64,000 nucleotides of DNA from assembly GCA_014529385.2 (NCBI GenBank), contig CM043963.1, forward strand, positions 69,902,912 through 69,966,911, given 5' to 3'. Positions 30,430 to 42,764 of this stretch are shown here, one piece after another (the stretch's first letter is position 1; every line of letters starts with the position of its first letter). Made by a program: the position numbers and the translations under genes. The stretch is from Adiantum capillus-veneris (taxonomy: Eukaryota > Streptophyta > Polypodiopsida > Polypodiales > Pteridaceae). The notes below the pieces were generated by a model. The model was given only the letters and a program-made list of their open reading frames with translations. It did no database searches and was not told where the DNA came from.

Positions 30430-31890
30430 ATTTCATCCGTGATGATGCGTCTACTTTTGGAAGCAAGTGACAACCTAAGAAAACCCAAGACTTCTAAAGG
30501 CTAGAATTGGCTAAGAGAAAGGGCGTGGCAAGAAGAAGACTTTTACTAGGATTAAAAGACCTCTAGAAGAACAAGTTTCATCACCAACAAGGATATATTT
30601 TGGAGAAGCAAATATCACTCATATTCCTCACATGGAGGCAAAAGTAGCTCAACACTTGTCCCAACGCTCCACAATATCTTCTTCTTAAGGAGGCAGCCTC
30701 ACCTATAAATAGGGCTCTTCCTCCCTCATTTGGTTATTGTATCTCATTATACTGAATTATATTGTATCAAGCCAAGCTAAGCCCTAGCCTCTCAACCACA
30801 CTTTCATCAAATCTATCCAAGCTCTCACAAGCCAAGCTCTTCTATTCCAGCAAGCCAAGCTCCTCTACTCCAACAAGCCAAGCTCTCACGAGCCAAGCCC
30901 CTTTATCTATCAAACCAAGCTCTTCCACTCTATCAAACCAATCCCATACTACCATCATCACATACTACTCTTTCCCTTACAAGTAACATTATAAACTCTC
31001 ACATGATTTATGTAATCATCTCTAATAAAGCCATATTATTGACTATCAAAGACACGTGTACAAAGGAATCTCTTCTTACTCCCTCATCGGAATGGAATCA
31101 AGCTTGTGGAAATTGAGTAATTAAAGGTGTGCCACACTCCTTAATTCACACTCAAGGTTGTGCAAGAGCCATATAGTGGATTTATTCTTCTTTTCTCTTC
31201 CAATCCTTATATTACTTTGTGCCTAGTACATAAAGGACTCTCGTTTTGTTTGCTTACATTAGCTCACTTTCGACAATTTTTAATGTTTCTTACTGAGCTC
31301 GAAAATCTGTGGAAGATTCTCTTATCTCTAAGAATTGAGCCTCTACTTGGTTTTGCAATGAACCAAGAAAATTTATATACACAGCTTGTCCCAATTGCTA
31401 GGCAAAATATCTATATTATGGTGAGTACTAAACTAAAATTCCAAAGGACAATACATAGCATGTTTGGGCCACAAAGATTAACTGCCATTAATGCATCATT
31501 AGCACCTTTTATCCTATGTACGGTTAGATATGAATGGAGTGTGATGTCTTTATTTTTTTCTTGCTTTAAGGGATTTTGTTTATATGTGTGTACGAGAGAC
31601 CTAAGCTCTTGTGGCTACACTCAAAGCTCTTGTTTATATGTGTGTACGAGAGACCTAAGCTCTTGTGGCTACACTCAAAGCTCTTGTTTATATGTGTGTA
31701 CGAGAGACCTAAGCTCTTGTGACTACACTCAAAGCTCTTGTTTATATGTGTGTACGAGAGACATAGGATCTTGTGGCTACACTCAAAGCTTTAATCTTTA
31801 ACTACTAAGTCGCAACGTGTCAAAGTATCTTGCAAAATCTCACAGCAAAAAACCCTATGCTTTCTTGGTAAGAACGCCCACTTTTTGACA
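30430..31890 (+). repeat. LTR of nested Ty3 fragment
   Basis: The right edge, TTGACA at 31890, precedes a primer site by 7 nt. A TATA box (CCTATAAATAG) lies at about 30712-30722. The left edge is uncertain; no partner LTR exists here. The 70-bp stretch after the TATA box holds short CAAGCCAAGCTC-type repeats (30770-30950). Long ORFs in this region are repeat-derived. Confidence 0.55.
31577..31792 (+). repeat. 54-bp minisatellite, four copies
   Basis: Units start at 31577, 31631, 31685 and 31739, each 54 bp, beginning TGTTTATATGTGTGTACGAG. The first two are identical; the third has one and the fourth several changes. The unit length is a multiple of three, so one frame stays open, which I do not take as evidence of coding. 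It lies just upstream of the primer site, in the U5 part of the LTR. Confidence 0.95.
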
Positions 31891-31897
31891 TTCTTTT

Positions 31898-31912
31898 GGT
31901 GACCCCGACGCA
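31898..31912 (+). other. Primer binding site of nested Ty3 fragment
   Basis: TGGTGACCCCGACGC, a primer-site sequence common in plant Ty3 elements, 7 nt after the LTR end. Confidence 0.7.
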
Positions 31913-31958
31913 AAAAAGCTAGGGTTAGGGTTTGTGAAGGCATTTCAAGGATTTATCC

Positions 31959-32640
31959 ATGGCAGATCAACAAGGCTATCAAGGTATGCAATTTGATGTT
32001 GGGACAATGCAAATGTTTCAATCTTTTTCCATGTTCATGGAGCAACACAACACGCTGGAGAAAGGTGGGAAGTCTCGACCACAAAGGCGGTTCTCTTGTT
32101 AGTCAACAAGATTAATCTGCTTGATGTGAGAAATATTAAAAATTTTCTCCGTTGCTATGAAAAGGAGGTGGAATTAAATAGGGTGCTAGGAATTGAAATG
32201 ATGAGAAGTTTTGAGCTTGTTGTGGTGCCACAGATCAGAGATCATGTGAAGACCATAAAGGCTAAGCATGGTGAAGATTGGAAAGCTTTCAAGGTTGCTC
32301 TAAAGGATGAATAATTCTTGGAGGATGATGAGAGGTTTACAAAAAGGAAATTCATAGAGTGGGGTGCAAAGCCAAAAGAAGGAACTTCCATCACCGAGTT
32401 ATTAAGGGAGTTTGAGCGTCGCTATGCCCAATTATCAGCAACAGAAAGACATACCTTGGATAGAGAAAAGGCAAAACTATTCCTACAAGTTGTAGGGCTA
32501 GAGGTTCAAGAGAAGCTTGAACTACTCCTAGAAGACAAGAGTAGAGAGCAAGGTTTGAAGAAAGAATGGAAAGAAGTCAAAGGATGTAGTCTCACTACTT
32601 GCCAAGAGACAACATCGGTGATACAAAATGGTGGTGTCTA
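31959..32640 (+). pseudogene. gag-like remnant of nested Ty3 fragment
   Basis: A start at 31959 gives about 45 codons, then a stop. 32096-32314 and 32318-32640 are open and collinear apart from a stop at 32312. The content is helical and charged, with an F-x-x-x-K-x-x-F-x-x-W pattern, and no zinc knuckle. Position between primer site and protease argues for gag. 32641-33740 holds further open pieces without a domain I recognise. Confidence 0.55.
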
Positions 32641-33743
32641 ATGGTACTCTCTCTATCACACTAGAAAGACCATCACGGTCAATTAATCCAACTCCAAAAA
32701 TGGAAGAATCCCCACCACTAGATGAGCCGGTAAAGGGCATACGAGAGATGAAGCTGAAATTGGCAAGGCTAGAAAAAAAGGGGTCGGGCAACCATCAAGG
32801 CAAAGAACATCAAACAAGAAAGGCTTTGTAAATAGTGTATATGGTGTGATATCACTGATCATACTAGAGAGGTTGTGACAGATTGAAGGATGCTTTGATC
32901 AAAGAGCTTGTGATTTTCAAGGATGGAAAGAATCATCTCACAAAAATAGGGACTCTTTTGGGGACCAACTTTGGAAAAGGTGGAATGTGAACGCTAGTTG
33001 AAGACATGGTTACAAGCAAGGCTATTGCCAGGGTTGAGGTAGCTACCTATGGGATGAAGATTGAGCATGTGACCAGTAAGAATGTAAGTAATGATGAGCA
33101 ATTATCATATGAGTTATGGCCATATGCTCTGGAGTCTTCTATAAAGGGGAAGATAACTACAAAAATACTGTATGAAGTTGGAGATTGTATTCGTGAAACA
33201 ACAAGGTGGAATGATCCAATAGATCCTTTTTCACTTCATGCATATATTGAAAAATGTCCAAATCATGAAGCTGTCATAGAAGAAAAGAGAAACGCAAAAA
33301 TGGAGATGAAGGAACCTCAAAAAGGGCTACCATAAGTGGAGGAAACAAAGATACTATTTCTCTAAGGTAAAGGCTTCACCAAAGCAAGTTCCACCATCGG
33401 AATTAACCATGGAGGATACATTGCCCGAGAGGAAGCATACAAAGAGAAAAGCAAAGATTCTTGCATATAAATTGCAATCAGATATAGAGGCTGCTACAAA
33501 TGTGAAGAATGTATTGAAGAAAGAATTTTGAACAGTAAAGTTGAGTTTACATGGGGTGAGGTACTTGGGATTTCAAAGCAAGAGCTCCATGAAGAAATCA
33601 TATATATAATCAAGAGGAAGCCACATGCATTGGGTGAAGGGGATATTTCAAAGGCACAAGGAATACAAGCACACAACAATGACCATGAGAAAAGCATGAG
33701 AAGGTGCTACCATTCTACTGGAAGCACAAATCACATTTGATTT

Positions 33744-34100
33744 ATGGATGTTGAGGATGATGATGCTATATATAGGACTCATTATACAAGGAGCCATTGG
33801 GCAAGAGCCACCATAGAAACCTTGGTCAAGGTGGGAGATCTAGATGAGCCCTATGTAGCCTTGATTGATCATGGATCTGAAATCAACCTCATGTCCAAAA
33901 GTCTCTATATGAAGGGGAAGTGGCCAATTGACACAGATCATGGATGTATGATAAGAGCTGCAAAGGATTCCTGAGGGGATCTATATGGAGCTTTCCCTAA
34001 TGTCAAAGTGACTATAGGAGATGTAAAGGATGAGAAAATTTTATTTGTGCAAGAGATGTCAACCTACCCACTCATCTTAGGGAAACCATCATCACAAGAG
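33744..34100 (+). pseudogene. protease remnant of nested Ty3 fragment
   Basis: A-L-I-D-H-G-S-E-I-N-L-M at about 33850 is a retropepsin active-site block with the Ser/Thr after Asp replaced by His. A stop lies at 33972, and P-L-I-L-G-K-P at about 34070 matches the C-terminal flap region. Inactive. 34101-34850 contains only scattered short open pieces. Confidence 0.65.
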
Positions 34101-34849
34101 TACAGATGGATACAAAGGTGATGGATGATGGATCATCTTACACAAGGATAAAAAGTAAAAACGGTAAGAAAGTTGTCCACTTCCTCACTCTGTGTGTAAA
34201 CCATGAAAGAAACCATGATAGCGTGCATGAGAATCCTCTTCCAGAAAGCAATCATAGAATATAAAGATCACATGGAAATGAGGGGTTTTTTCCAAGTACC
34301 ATTGTAAAGCAAGAGTGCGGTGGTACAAAGAATAACAGGCTCTACCTGATCCAGCTATGCATGAAAAAAATTTCACAGGTTTTCATGGGTTGATAGGGAA
34401 TGGATCAGTACGCTTCACAAAACTTGAAGGAATGAAGAGAAGTTCTCGATAGTATGTACATAATACACAAGAAGTCTATAAGAATATTGGGTTGCTAAAG
34501 GATAGTGAATACATTACAGGTGTCTTTGAGTAGCTTTCATTTGCAAATACAATGGGTGAGCTTAAATCCAGAATGATCTCTAGTGACCAGGAGAAACTAT
34601 AGGTTATTGAAGTTTGTACTTGGATACATGTATGAGGTGATCAAAGCTTTTACAGACAAATACCAAGCACCCGAAGTGCATGTGGAAACAGAATACAAGA
34701 CTATGGCAAAATGGCAAAGAAGGTTAAACTAGTGGCCTTACCTCTACCTTTAGATTGCAATGAAAGGATAGAGCAGGCTTCCTTGCAACCAACCTTAGGA
34801 ATCCAAAGCAGATTGGGCACAAGTTTACACAGGAATCTTTGAAAGAGCT

Positions 34850-35465
34850 TCAAATTGGATGTGGTGAGTTTTTAACACCTATTGAGAAGAAGTTCTTTGA
34901 GGAGATTCTTTCCAAATATGAGGCTTTTTCAGTCAGCCAAGTGAGATAGGATGTGTAGACCCAAGCATTGTTGCACCTATGGTAATTTTCACTATACCTC
35001 ATGCACCTTGGAACTTGCAACCAATTCCACTTCCTAAAGCTCAACTGCCAAAGTTAATTGATTTGCTTAATGAAAAGGTTAAAGTGGGCATCTTGGAGCC
35101 TTCTTGCACTCCATATTCAAACAAATGGTTCTCTATGCCAAAGAAAAATGGGCCTTGTGCTTCATCCAAGGCATGCAGTGAGTAAACAAGGTTATAATAA
35201 AAAATGTAGGTCAAGGCCAACTGTGGATGAATTTGCAAAAGAATTTGCAAGAAGAGAAACATACTCTGTGGGAGATCTGTACTTAGGGTATGATCAATTC
35301 CAACTCGCAATGCAAAGCAAGGACCTCACCACCATGAAGAAACCCTTGGGATTGGTAAGGATGTGTACCTTACTGCAAGGAGCAACCTACTCTATTGCAC
35401 ATATGATGAATGTCATGAACAAATTTACCTGAAGGTGTTTCTTTGCTCCTCAAGAGATTTGGAGT
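34850..35465 (+). pseudogene. RT remnant of nested Ty3 fragment
   Basis: Frames spread over 34850-35432 give the N-terminal half of a Ty3 RT: P-H-A-P-W-N-L with L-N-E-K-V-K-V-G-I-L-E-P-S, then P-K-K-N-G, then Y-S-V-G-D-L-Y-L-G-Y-D-Q-F and L-G-L-V-R-M-C. A piece between P-K-K-N-G and the next block is lost. The Y-x-D-D site is absent because the fragment stops at about 35465. Confidence 0.7.
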
Positions 35466-35471
35466 GGATGA

Positions 35472-36660
35472 TTATATCATTAAAATCATGCGATGGAAAG
35501 TGGCTGGAGCATTTGTCAAGCCAAAAGGAATGACAAGATATTCATAAAGACCACATGTAGTACAAAAAGCGGTCTTTAAAATATTTTTGTTGACTATCCT
35601 TATTTGATGATAGCCACTTTTAAGGTCAATCCTACTCAAGTATATAAACCCTTGCAACTTATCAAATAGATCTTCTACATGAGGCATGGGGAATCTATTC
35701 TTAATTGTGATTCTATTTAGGGCTCTATAGTCTACGCACATGAGATAGGTGCCAGCTTTCTTTTGCACTAATAGAATTGAAGAGAGAAATGTGGATGAAC
35801 TAGGCCTTACCATCTCTTTATCTACCAATTCATTCACTTGCCTCATAATCTCCTCTTATTGAGCTTGAGAGACTCTATAAGAGGCTTATTGGGAGGTGAA
35901 CTTCCCGGTAGTAGCTCTATGGCATGGTCATCATCCCCTTGTTTTGGAGGTAACTCTTTAGGGATGTCATCAATGAAAACATCTTGAAAATTGATTTATG
36001 AAATTAGATAAATCTAATTCTTCTTGATTTCCATCATTTGTTATTTAGTAAAACAGTAGTGTCATTCACGAAAACTGAACTTTTCATTGACTTGTCAAAA
36101 TCTTGTGTATGTACAAGGGGTATGATGTTACCTTTCTCACTTGCGTCTATATACATATATATCTCTCTCTATATACTTAAAGTAGATTTTTCTCCTAGAA
36201 AACTTCATAGAGGTAGCCATGCGATTAAACCATGGTGCCCCTAGAATTACATCTTCATGATTGAGAGGAGAGATAAAGAAATCTTCTTTGTCCACATAAC
36301 TTTGGACATGGAGTCTCAAGTTCCCAATCAAGGGAGTGACCAAAGATTCTTGTCCCTTGAAATTTCCATCGGCCTACACAGTATCCCCCATCTCATAAGA
36401 TTGCATCCCTAACTTGGTGGTTAGCTCAATTGATTTGAAATTATGAGTTGAGCTAGGATCAAAGAGGATAAAAGCATCATATTCTCTCACCTTGCCCCAT
36501 GCATAGGCAAAAGGTGACACTCTACAATGAACATCCTCTTTGGAAGCTTCAATCATAGAGGCTCTATGTGGTTCTTTGTGGACAAGACCGATAGCTATGT
36601 CCTTGCTCACCACACTAAAATCATTTGTTATCCTTACAATAACACTAGCTCTTTAGGTGA
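35472..36660 (-). pseudogene. Ty3/gypsy protease and RT N-terminal half, broken
   Basis: Read leftwards: a protease remnant at 36613-36137 (F-D-P-S-S-T-H-N-F where the family has D-S/T-G-A-T-H-S-F), a PR-RT linker (36000-35880, A-I-E-L-L-P-G), and RT at 35846-35472 with V-Q-K-K-A-G, C-V-D-Y-R-A-L-N, D-L-K-S-G-Y-H-Q and F-G-L-T-N-A-P-A-T-F. It is cut before the Y-x-D-D site; the continuation is at 30165-29024. The altered protease site and stops make it inactive. Confidence 0.8.
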
Positions 36661-36670
36661 GAGTTTGTTT

Positions 36671-37279
36671 TTACCTTTGTAAACACCTTTGTCCTTTGAT
36701 TTGTTGTTGTTGTTGGGTTGGATTTCTTAAAGTCCACAAAAAACAATACAATTGCTTGCCTTTCAACCGACTTTCCTCCATGAGAACACGAAGAGTGACA
36801 AGATGATCAATGGTATTATGGCATCGACAAAAACCTGCTTGTTCTTTTGCACGCTTGTCATTCTCTTTAGCCCAATCACTCAATTCCATCTCCATTATGT
36901 ACCCAAACAACTTTGCCATAGAAGCCCAATCATTATAGCTCGGTACTTGTTTACATTCTTTACATCCCCTCCTTTATGCAAAGGCTTAACCCAATTAGTA
37001 CTCCAATCATAAGGCATACCATGTTGAAGTGCAAGGTTGAACATATCACACATCCACTCATGGATAGAATCTCCCGTCCATTTGATCACTCCGGCTTGAT
37101 ACCTTGAAGATCTCCCTCTTTGTGAGTGGCCGACTTTTCAAGCCCACCGCATACATCCTCAATAGTAAAAAAAGAGAGCATACATGGGAGTGAACCATAA
37201 AATGGCATTTTTTCAGCGTTTGGTTGCTCATATAATTGCCTACAATGTGTGTACATATCCACAAGATATGTCCTGTCAC
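36671..37279 (-). pseudogene. LINE reverse transcriptase remnant
   Basis: Overlapping frames give a LINE-type RT start: N-W-V-K-P-L-H-K-G-G-D, N-K-Y-R-A-I-M-I-G, then M-A-K-L-F-G and Q-A-G-F-x-x-x-x-x-T-I-D-H-L-V-T-L-R. It ends before the catalytic F/Y-A-D-D. Strand and order fit the downstream part of the LINE whose endonuclease and ORF1 remnants are at 44835-46988; about 7.5 kb of other elements lie between. Confidence 0.75.
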
Positions 37280-38107
37280 TGTCCTGTCACTGTCCTATAA
37301 GCATAGACTGCGACAATGCCTCAACGGCAGTAAAGCAAAGATGAAATCCCAACTGTCTAATTCACAGTCAATACATCCTAGCTGCCTATCTAAGGGTGCT
37401 CGAGGGATCGCTCCAAGACCTGTATCACCGAAAGGATCTCAACATTCGAGAATCCCCCAGCTCAATAAAACCTCACTCGACCCTCAACAAAGGTTGCACT
37501 AAATCTGACAGTACATAGACTTCCCACAAAGTCATACATCCACAAATTTCCCATTGTATGTTGTAACCGCTGCGGCGGTTGTTTGCTGCGTGACTCACAG
37601 CCAGCAAACCCTCAACAGACATACATCATCTCTGACAATACATCCCATGTGGAAGTACCTGCAGTGTCAGGATGAAATCTCAAATATCAAGCAGCAAACA
37701 CAAGCTACCTGATGAACTAGTGGATGTCGCATACAGTCTGTGTGTAGGTGTGTCGGTGTCGTATGTGACACGCCTCCAAGAACTGTGAGCCGTCCTTCAA
37801 TGTGTAGACAGCCACAAATCAACACTCTGGGAGTGTCGATATCCTCAGCACCTGCAGTCGTAGGCCGAAAACCCCAAATTTGCAGAGTCGGATCTGCACC
37901 CGTCGAGACCACGTAGTCGAAAATGGCCTGCGCAGACCTTTGTCGAAGCCGAACGGTGGCCGAGATGACCTCAGAATGAAATTCTGACAACACCAAGCCC
38001 TTTGAGTCTACCCACGAGATTTGGGGCCGTCTCTTCGCCTGTCGAATTTCACTCCAATCTGAGTTGGTGACTCTAGCCTCCTGCAGTGCTGCCCCGAGCC
38101 TCGATCT

Positions 38108-38122
38108 GAGCTCTGATACCAA
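38108..38122 (-). other. copia primer binding site (tRNA-Met type)
   Basis: The minus strand reads TTGGTATCAGAGCTC, the classic initiator tRNA-Met primer site, directly after the LTR at 38124-38315. The leader to about 37640 shows no gag; the 170-codon ORF over it is not protein-like. Confidence 0.8.
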
Positions 38123-38123
38123 T

Positions 38124-38315
38124 TGAAGGAGTACGAGCGGAAGTGCGACGCGAGAGAGAGTGCGAGAAGAAGAGCACAACGATATGGTGAACTCGCTCTA
38201 CTGTAATGTGTAGAGCATAGTGAGTTCTTATTAGGTTTTAACAAAAGAATATGTGTACATACGTGGTGGCCCACCCACTTACCTGGGCGACCACATTGGG
38301 CTTTATACCCCAACA
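38124..38315 (-). repeat. copia 5' LTR, 192 bp
   Basis: Starts TGTTGGGG and ends CTTCA on the minus strand. It matches 62545-62736 over its full 192 bp with about six differences by eye. Here it is followed by a primer site (5' LTR), there preceded by a polypurine tract (3' LTR). Confidence 0.85.
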
Positions 38316-38668
38316 AGTTGTGAGTCACGCTAGCAGACAGACCACCGCAGCGGTCATAGGACAATGATTGGTCTATTGTAGGATGTATGCTAGTTCTGGG
38401 TAGTTTGCTGAGCTATCTAAGAGGGTTGTGTATGAAGTTTTTTGAAGCCAAGCACTGGGGGTTGGGTTACCCAGTGTGAGGTGGATTAGGTTGTTGGAGT
38501 TCCCCTCTACACGTATCCTCTTCGGCGACTTTTATCCCATAGGATGTATGACTTTGTGTAGACACTGGATTGCATCTTATGCGGCGTCAGGCCGTTGAGG
38601 CTATGTTCACAGTTCAGTCTTGAGACAGATACAGGCTCTGTGATCACCCAGACAGGAGACAATGTATG

Positions 38669-40250
38669 TGTAACATTTAATGGCCTAAAAACTTGTGTGT
38701 AGCGGAAATTAGTATGAACATAGTGGGAATTTCATTAGAATAGATTCCTAATGGGAATTACAAGAGTGCTTGGGTGGAGAGAGCAACAAAAAGCATAACA
38801 CCTAGTTAGATAGCATGAACAATACTTTCAAAAGAGAGAGAAATTAAGCTATTGACAACAGTTGAGAGAAATTATAGCCGGTCCCCCCTCCAAAAGGCTT
38901 TGTATTATGGTTTCTCCCATCAAGAGAGACATTGTACAATACAATCCTTTGTGTTCCTTCAAGACTAGCTAGTGCAATGAAGATGAAAGCTTCATGCACT
39001 AAGCATAACACTTAGCAAACACAACATTAATTATCCCCGGTCTCAGACCCAAGACCTCACACACCTTCGAAGATGGTGAGAGCTAGCAGAGTATGAGAGT
39101 AGATTGAGAGGAAGAAGGAGTATCTTACGAGAAAGATGTACATCTCCTCACATAATCACTCATATTAGCATAGCTTAGCTTAGTAACTAGCATGGTAGAG
39201 GAGATGAGCATGCATTGAAGCTTGGCTCTTGGTTGGATTTGCATCCACATGCCAAGAGTGTGTCGATGTAGGCTTCTATCTCACAAGCTTGGAGTAGGTG
39301 ATGAGCTCTCCATTAAAGCTTGGGAAGAGATAGTCTTCTTTTCTTAGATTGTGTGAGTGTGTGTGTGATAATGCCTTGCAAAAATCAGCCCCCTCTCTCT
39401 CTCTTGGGCGATCTCTCTTGCTATTTGCTCTTGCTCTACCCTCATTGGACCTCCCCAGGTCAAGCCAATGACTATTAAGCAGCATAAGTGATAGCCTTCT
39501 GGCATGTGTCTCCCTTTCCCCTTTTGTGAAAGCACTAGGTAATTTAATAATTCAACTAAACTCTCATTGGACCCCTCTGCCTCCTGGCCAATAGGAATCA
39601 GGAAAGCCATTAGGCTGTTGAATGCTCATTGGACCCCTTGGGAGACTATCCAATAGTCTTCTAGAGGACTTAATTCTCATTGGTTCTTTTATTAAGTGTT
39701 TTTAAATTAATTAAACTAGATTTACTCTAGCCTAATTCTCATTGGCCCACCTCCAAGGCCATCCAATAGGAATTGGGTACACCTTGTGGGCATCTGGCCT
39801 AGGGAGCTAGGGAGCTGACATGTGTCCCTCATTCCCTTTGTGTAAAGGGAGCTTGTGTGTGTGTGTGTGTGGCTTTCTCTCTTATCCCCTACATGCAAGG
39901 CTCGCCCCCTCCCAAGTAGGGATTGCAAAGACTTTTTTGTACACACACAAAGCATCCAATTCCCTTAAGGTTGACCTTTGGACACAACCTTTGAATTTTG
40001 GAACCTTAGCATTTTGGAAGTCTTAATGGGCTGAACCTTAGGGTCTTTTTAGCCCATTGTTGCACATGGCTCTTTTGCAGATAGCCCCCCCTTTGGATCC
40101 CTATTTTCCCTCCTTTGGATCCCTACTGTGGCCGGTCTGCTAGCTTAACCAATATTCTAGCTTTTTCTCCCCTGGCACTTCCCCATATTAAATGATCAGC
40201 TTAACATGAGAAAATCATTTAGGAGAATTAGATATTGATTATTATGAAAG
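38669..40250 (-). repeat. LTR-X copy A (solo-like LTR)
   Basis: On the minus strand this is collinear with 54980-56543: the hairpin block near its start (40250-40181), a block around the CCGGC at 38870 (compare 56330-56350), the string AAAGTATTGTTCATGC (compare 56400-56420), and a matching end. About 1.58 kb against 1.56 kb. No primer site or coding region is attached, so it looks like a solo LTR. No gene lies inside. Confidence 0.65.
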
Positions 40251-40495
40251 TATGCTGATAGGATAGCATATTACAAAGATTTCTAGATTTGTCACTGGTC
40301 AGCTATTTATGGTTGTTTTTTAGCTATCTTTTGGTTTCTAGAGCTCAGTTTAGAGGGGAGACTCTGTCAAAATTTTTCAAAATACTGACAGTTCTTGAGG
40401 AGAGGTGTTCAGCTTGTTGTTTACAGCTTGTTTATTGTGTACAGAGGCCAGTTTACAGGGGAAACTCTGCCGAATTTTTCCCATAAGTAAACAGT

Positions 40496-41371
40496 TTGGC
40501 AGATATGGCATCTTCTCAAAGTGAGGCTCTTTACAACATAAAGAAGCTGGATGGCACAAACTTTCCATTCTTGAAGAAGCAGATTTGGCAGGTTTTGGTG
40601 CAGAAAAAACAAGTGAAGCCACTGAAGCTCAACGGGGAGAGACCAGAAGGTATGGTTGAAGATGACTGGGAAGAGCTTGACGAGTTAGCTTGTTCCACAA
40701 TCATGCTGACACTGGCAGAAAATGTTTACTTCAACGTAGCGGAAGAGACTACAGCGTCTGGCGTATGGCAAAAGCTATGTGGTATGTACGAGAAACAAAG
40801 TGCTGCTTCTCAGATTTACTGGCTCAAGAAATTGCTGGATTTGAAGATGCAGGAAGGGACAGCCATGTCAAATCATCTCAATGAATTTCACACAATTTTC
40901 AGCCAGTTAACAGCACAAGAGATAGTCTTTCCAGATTCAGTGAAGGCTATGTTTCTCTTAATCACTTTGCCAGACAGTTGGGATACTTTTCGCACAGCGT
41001 TAAGTAATTCTGTCACGCCAGAAGGTCTTACAAGTGCCAATGTAGAAGGCAGCTTGCTCACAGAGGAAGTGAACAGGAAGAACATTGACAAAGGCAAAGG
41101 CAATAGTGCTTTGGTCGTTCGAGGGAGACAACAGTTCAAAGAGAAGAAGGGTAAGAAGGCTCAAAACCGAAAGTCTCGTGACTCGAAGTCAAAGAATGAC
41201 ACAGAATGCTACCATTCTGGCAAGAAGGGTCACATGAAGAGAGACTGTACGAAGTGGAAACAAGAAAAAGGAAAAACAAAGTGTTCTGAGCAAGATGAAA
41301 AGAAGAGTTCAGTGAAGATTGAAGAGGTGAATGTCACAGGATCTGATTTAGACACTGATAGCAGCTGGTGA
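40496..41371 (+). pseudogene. copia gag
   Basis: 291 codons open: the copia capsid domain (L-D-G-T-N-F then W-Q-K-L and L-K-M-Q-E-G) and a nucleocapsid knuckle near 41205-41250 reading C-Y-H-S-G-K-K-G-H-x4-C, where the second Cys is Ser. It ends shortly before the protease block in another frame. The start in a good context at 40496 is retained. Confidence 0.8.
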
Positions 41372-41405
41372 CATCTTCCTCACAAGCAATTTTGATTCTG
41401 TTTTC

Positions 41406-42746
41406 TTGACTGCAGAGGATGGACATTCTATGAGTGATTGGATTATCGACTCAGAAGCATCTTTACATGTTTCTCCGCACAAAGAGTGGTTTACATCATA
41501 TGTGGCTACTAAAGATTATGTCAGACTTGGCAATGAGCAGGTTTGTGACATAATTGGAGTGGGAGATGTGCAGTTGAAGTTTCAGAATGGCTCTTCTTTA
41601 TGGCTCAATAATGTCAGACATGCTCCAGCAATCCGAAAGAGCTTGATCAGTACAGGGAAGTTGGATGATGCGGGTTATGTGACAGTTTTTGGGAACAACG
41701 CTTGGAAGATCTCCAAAGGTTCGATGACTTTAGCACATGGCAACAAGTCAGGAACTCTGTACACTTTACATGTTTCAGAGGTTCAAAACCATGTAATTAA
41801 TGTGATTGAGCAGCCAAGTGTGTCACTGTGGCATCGTAGGTTGGGACATATGTCCAAAAGAGGAATGGAAATACTTTCTCGTTATGGTTATTTGCCTGGA
41901 TTTTCATTTAAAGATTTCGATTTTTGTGAGCATTGTGTTTATGGTAAGCAAACACAGGAAGCGCACAGATCAAAGAGGAATCGTAGGGACGAACAGTTAG
42001 CTCTTGTGCACAGTGATCTATGCGGACCAATGCTTAGTTTGTCACTAGGGGGAGCATCGTACTTTTGTACATTCATAGATGACTATCTCACAAAGTATGG
42101 GTTTACTTCTTGAAGCACAAGGATGAGGTGCTCAAGGTCTTTAAGACATTCTTGCAGCTTGTGGAGAATCAGAGTGGTAAGAAGCTGAAGTGCTTGAGAA
42201 CTGACAAATGGTGGAGAGTACGTTTCCAAAGCTTTTCAAGACTTTTGTGAAGCAAAAGGGATAAAGCGGAAACTTACTGCACCATACAATCCTTCACAAA
42301 ATGGAGTTGTAAAACGTATGAATAGGAACATACAAGAGAAGGTCAGAAGCATGTTGTCAAATGCTGAGTTGCTTGATGGATTTTGGGCGGAAGCAGTGGC
42401 TACAACAATCCATTTGATCAACAGGTCTCCTAGTAGGGTTTTGGATAAGATTGAAGTGGCCGAGATGCTATGGATAGGCAAGGCACCTTCGTATAAGCAT
42501 CTCAGAGTCTTTGGTTGTGAAGCTTATAGCCATATTCCTAAGGAGTTTAGGAATAAGTTAGAACCAAAGAGCAAGAAGTGTCGGCTTTGGGATCCTGAGT
42601 CCAGAAAAGTTATTCGTAGCAATGATATGCATTTCAATGAAGCCAAGTTTCACGCTAAGCCAGAGAAGACAGAGGAGATCAGAAGAGTTGTCTTCAGGGA
42701 AGATGGACCTAGTGCTAGCACATCAAGACAGCATGGTCAGGCTTAG
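41406..42746 (+). pseudogene. copia protease and integrase
   Basis: The protease active site reads W-I-I-D-S-E-A-S, with Glu replacing the invariant Gly. Integrase has the zinc domain H-R-R-L-G-H ... C-E-H-C near 41830-41940 and S-D-L-C-G-P near 42010, then stops at 42111. 42112-42317 continues in broken frames with the second catalytic region (altered), and 42318-42746 carries the domain end. Inactive. Confidence 0.8.
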
Positions 42747-42764
42747 GAACAACCTATAGTGGCT

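Larger units (their letters stand above)
30170..35465 (+). mobile_element. Nested Ty3/gypsy fragment (LTR, gag, PR, RT), inactive
   Basis: A plus-strand element splits the minus-strand pol between its RT (35472) and RNase H (30165). It has an LTR-like region with a TATA box, a primer site at 31898, gag-like, protease and RT remnants. Integrase and the 3' LTR are missing. Host-element sequence resumes directly at about 35470, so the 3' part was deleted after insertion or never inserted. The exact left edge is not resolved. Confidence 0.7.
37319..38600. repeat. Imperfect inverted repeat around a copia LTR fragment
   Basis: Matching blocks lie in opposite orientation on both sides of the LTR-leader piece: CCTCAACGGC (37319) with 38591-38600; a 17-bp block at 37525-37541 with 38542-38558; ACCGCTGCGG (37566) with 38344-38354; GCGTGACTCAC (37588) with 38320-38330. 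The order is collinear but spacings differ, so the arms have indels. It may be a foldback DNA element or two opposed copies of one repeat. Confidence 0.5.

Noticed and set aside
31160-31801. 213-codon ORF with 18-residue repeats
   Set aside because: It lies in LTR U5 just before the primer site, and the repeats are a 54-bp minisatellite.
37667-38179. 170-codon ORF on the minus strand
   Set aside because: It starts inside a copia LTR and crosses the primer site; its composition is not protein-like for copia gag.
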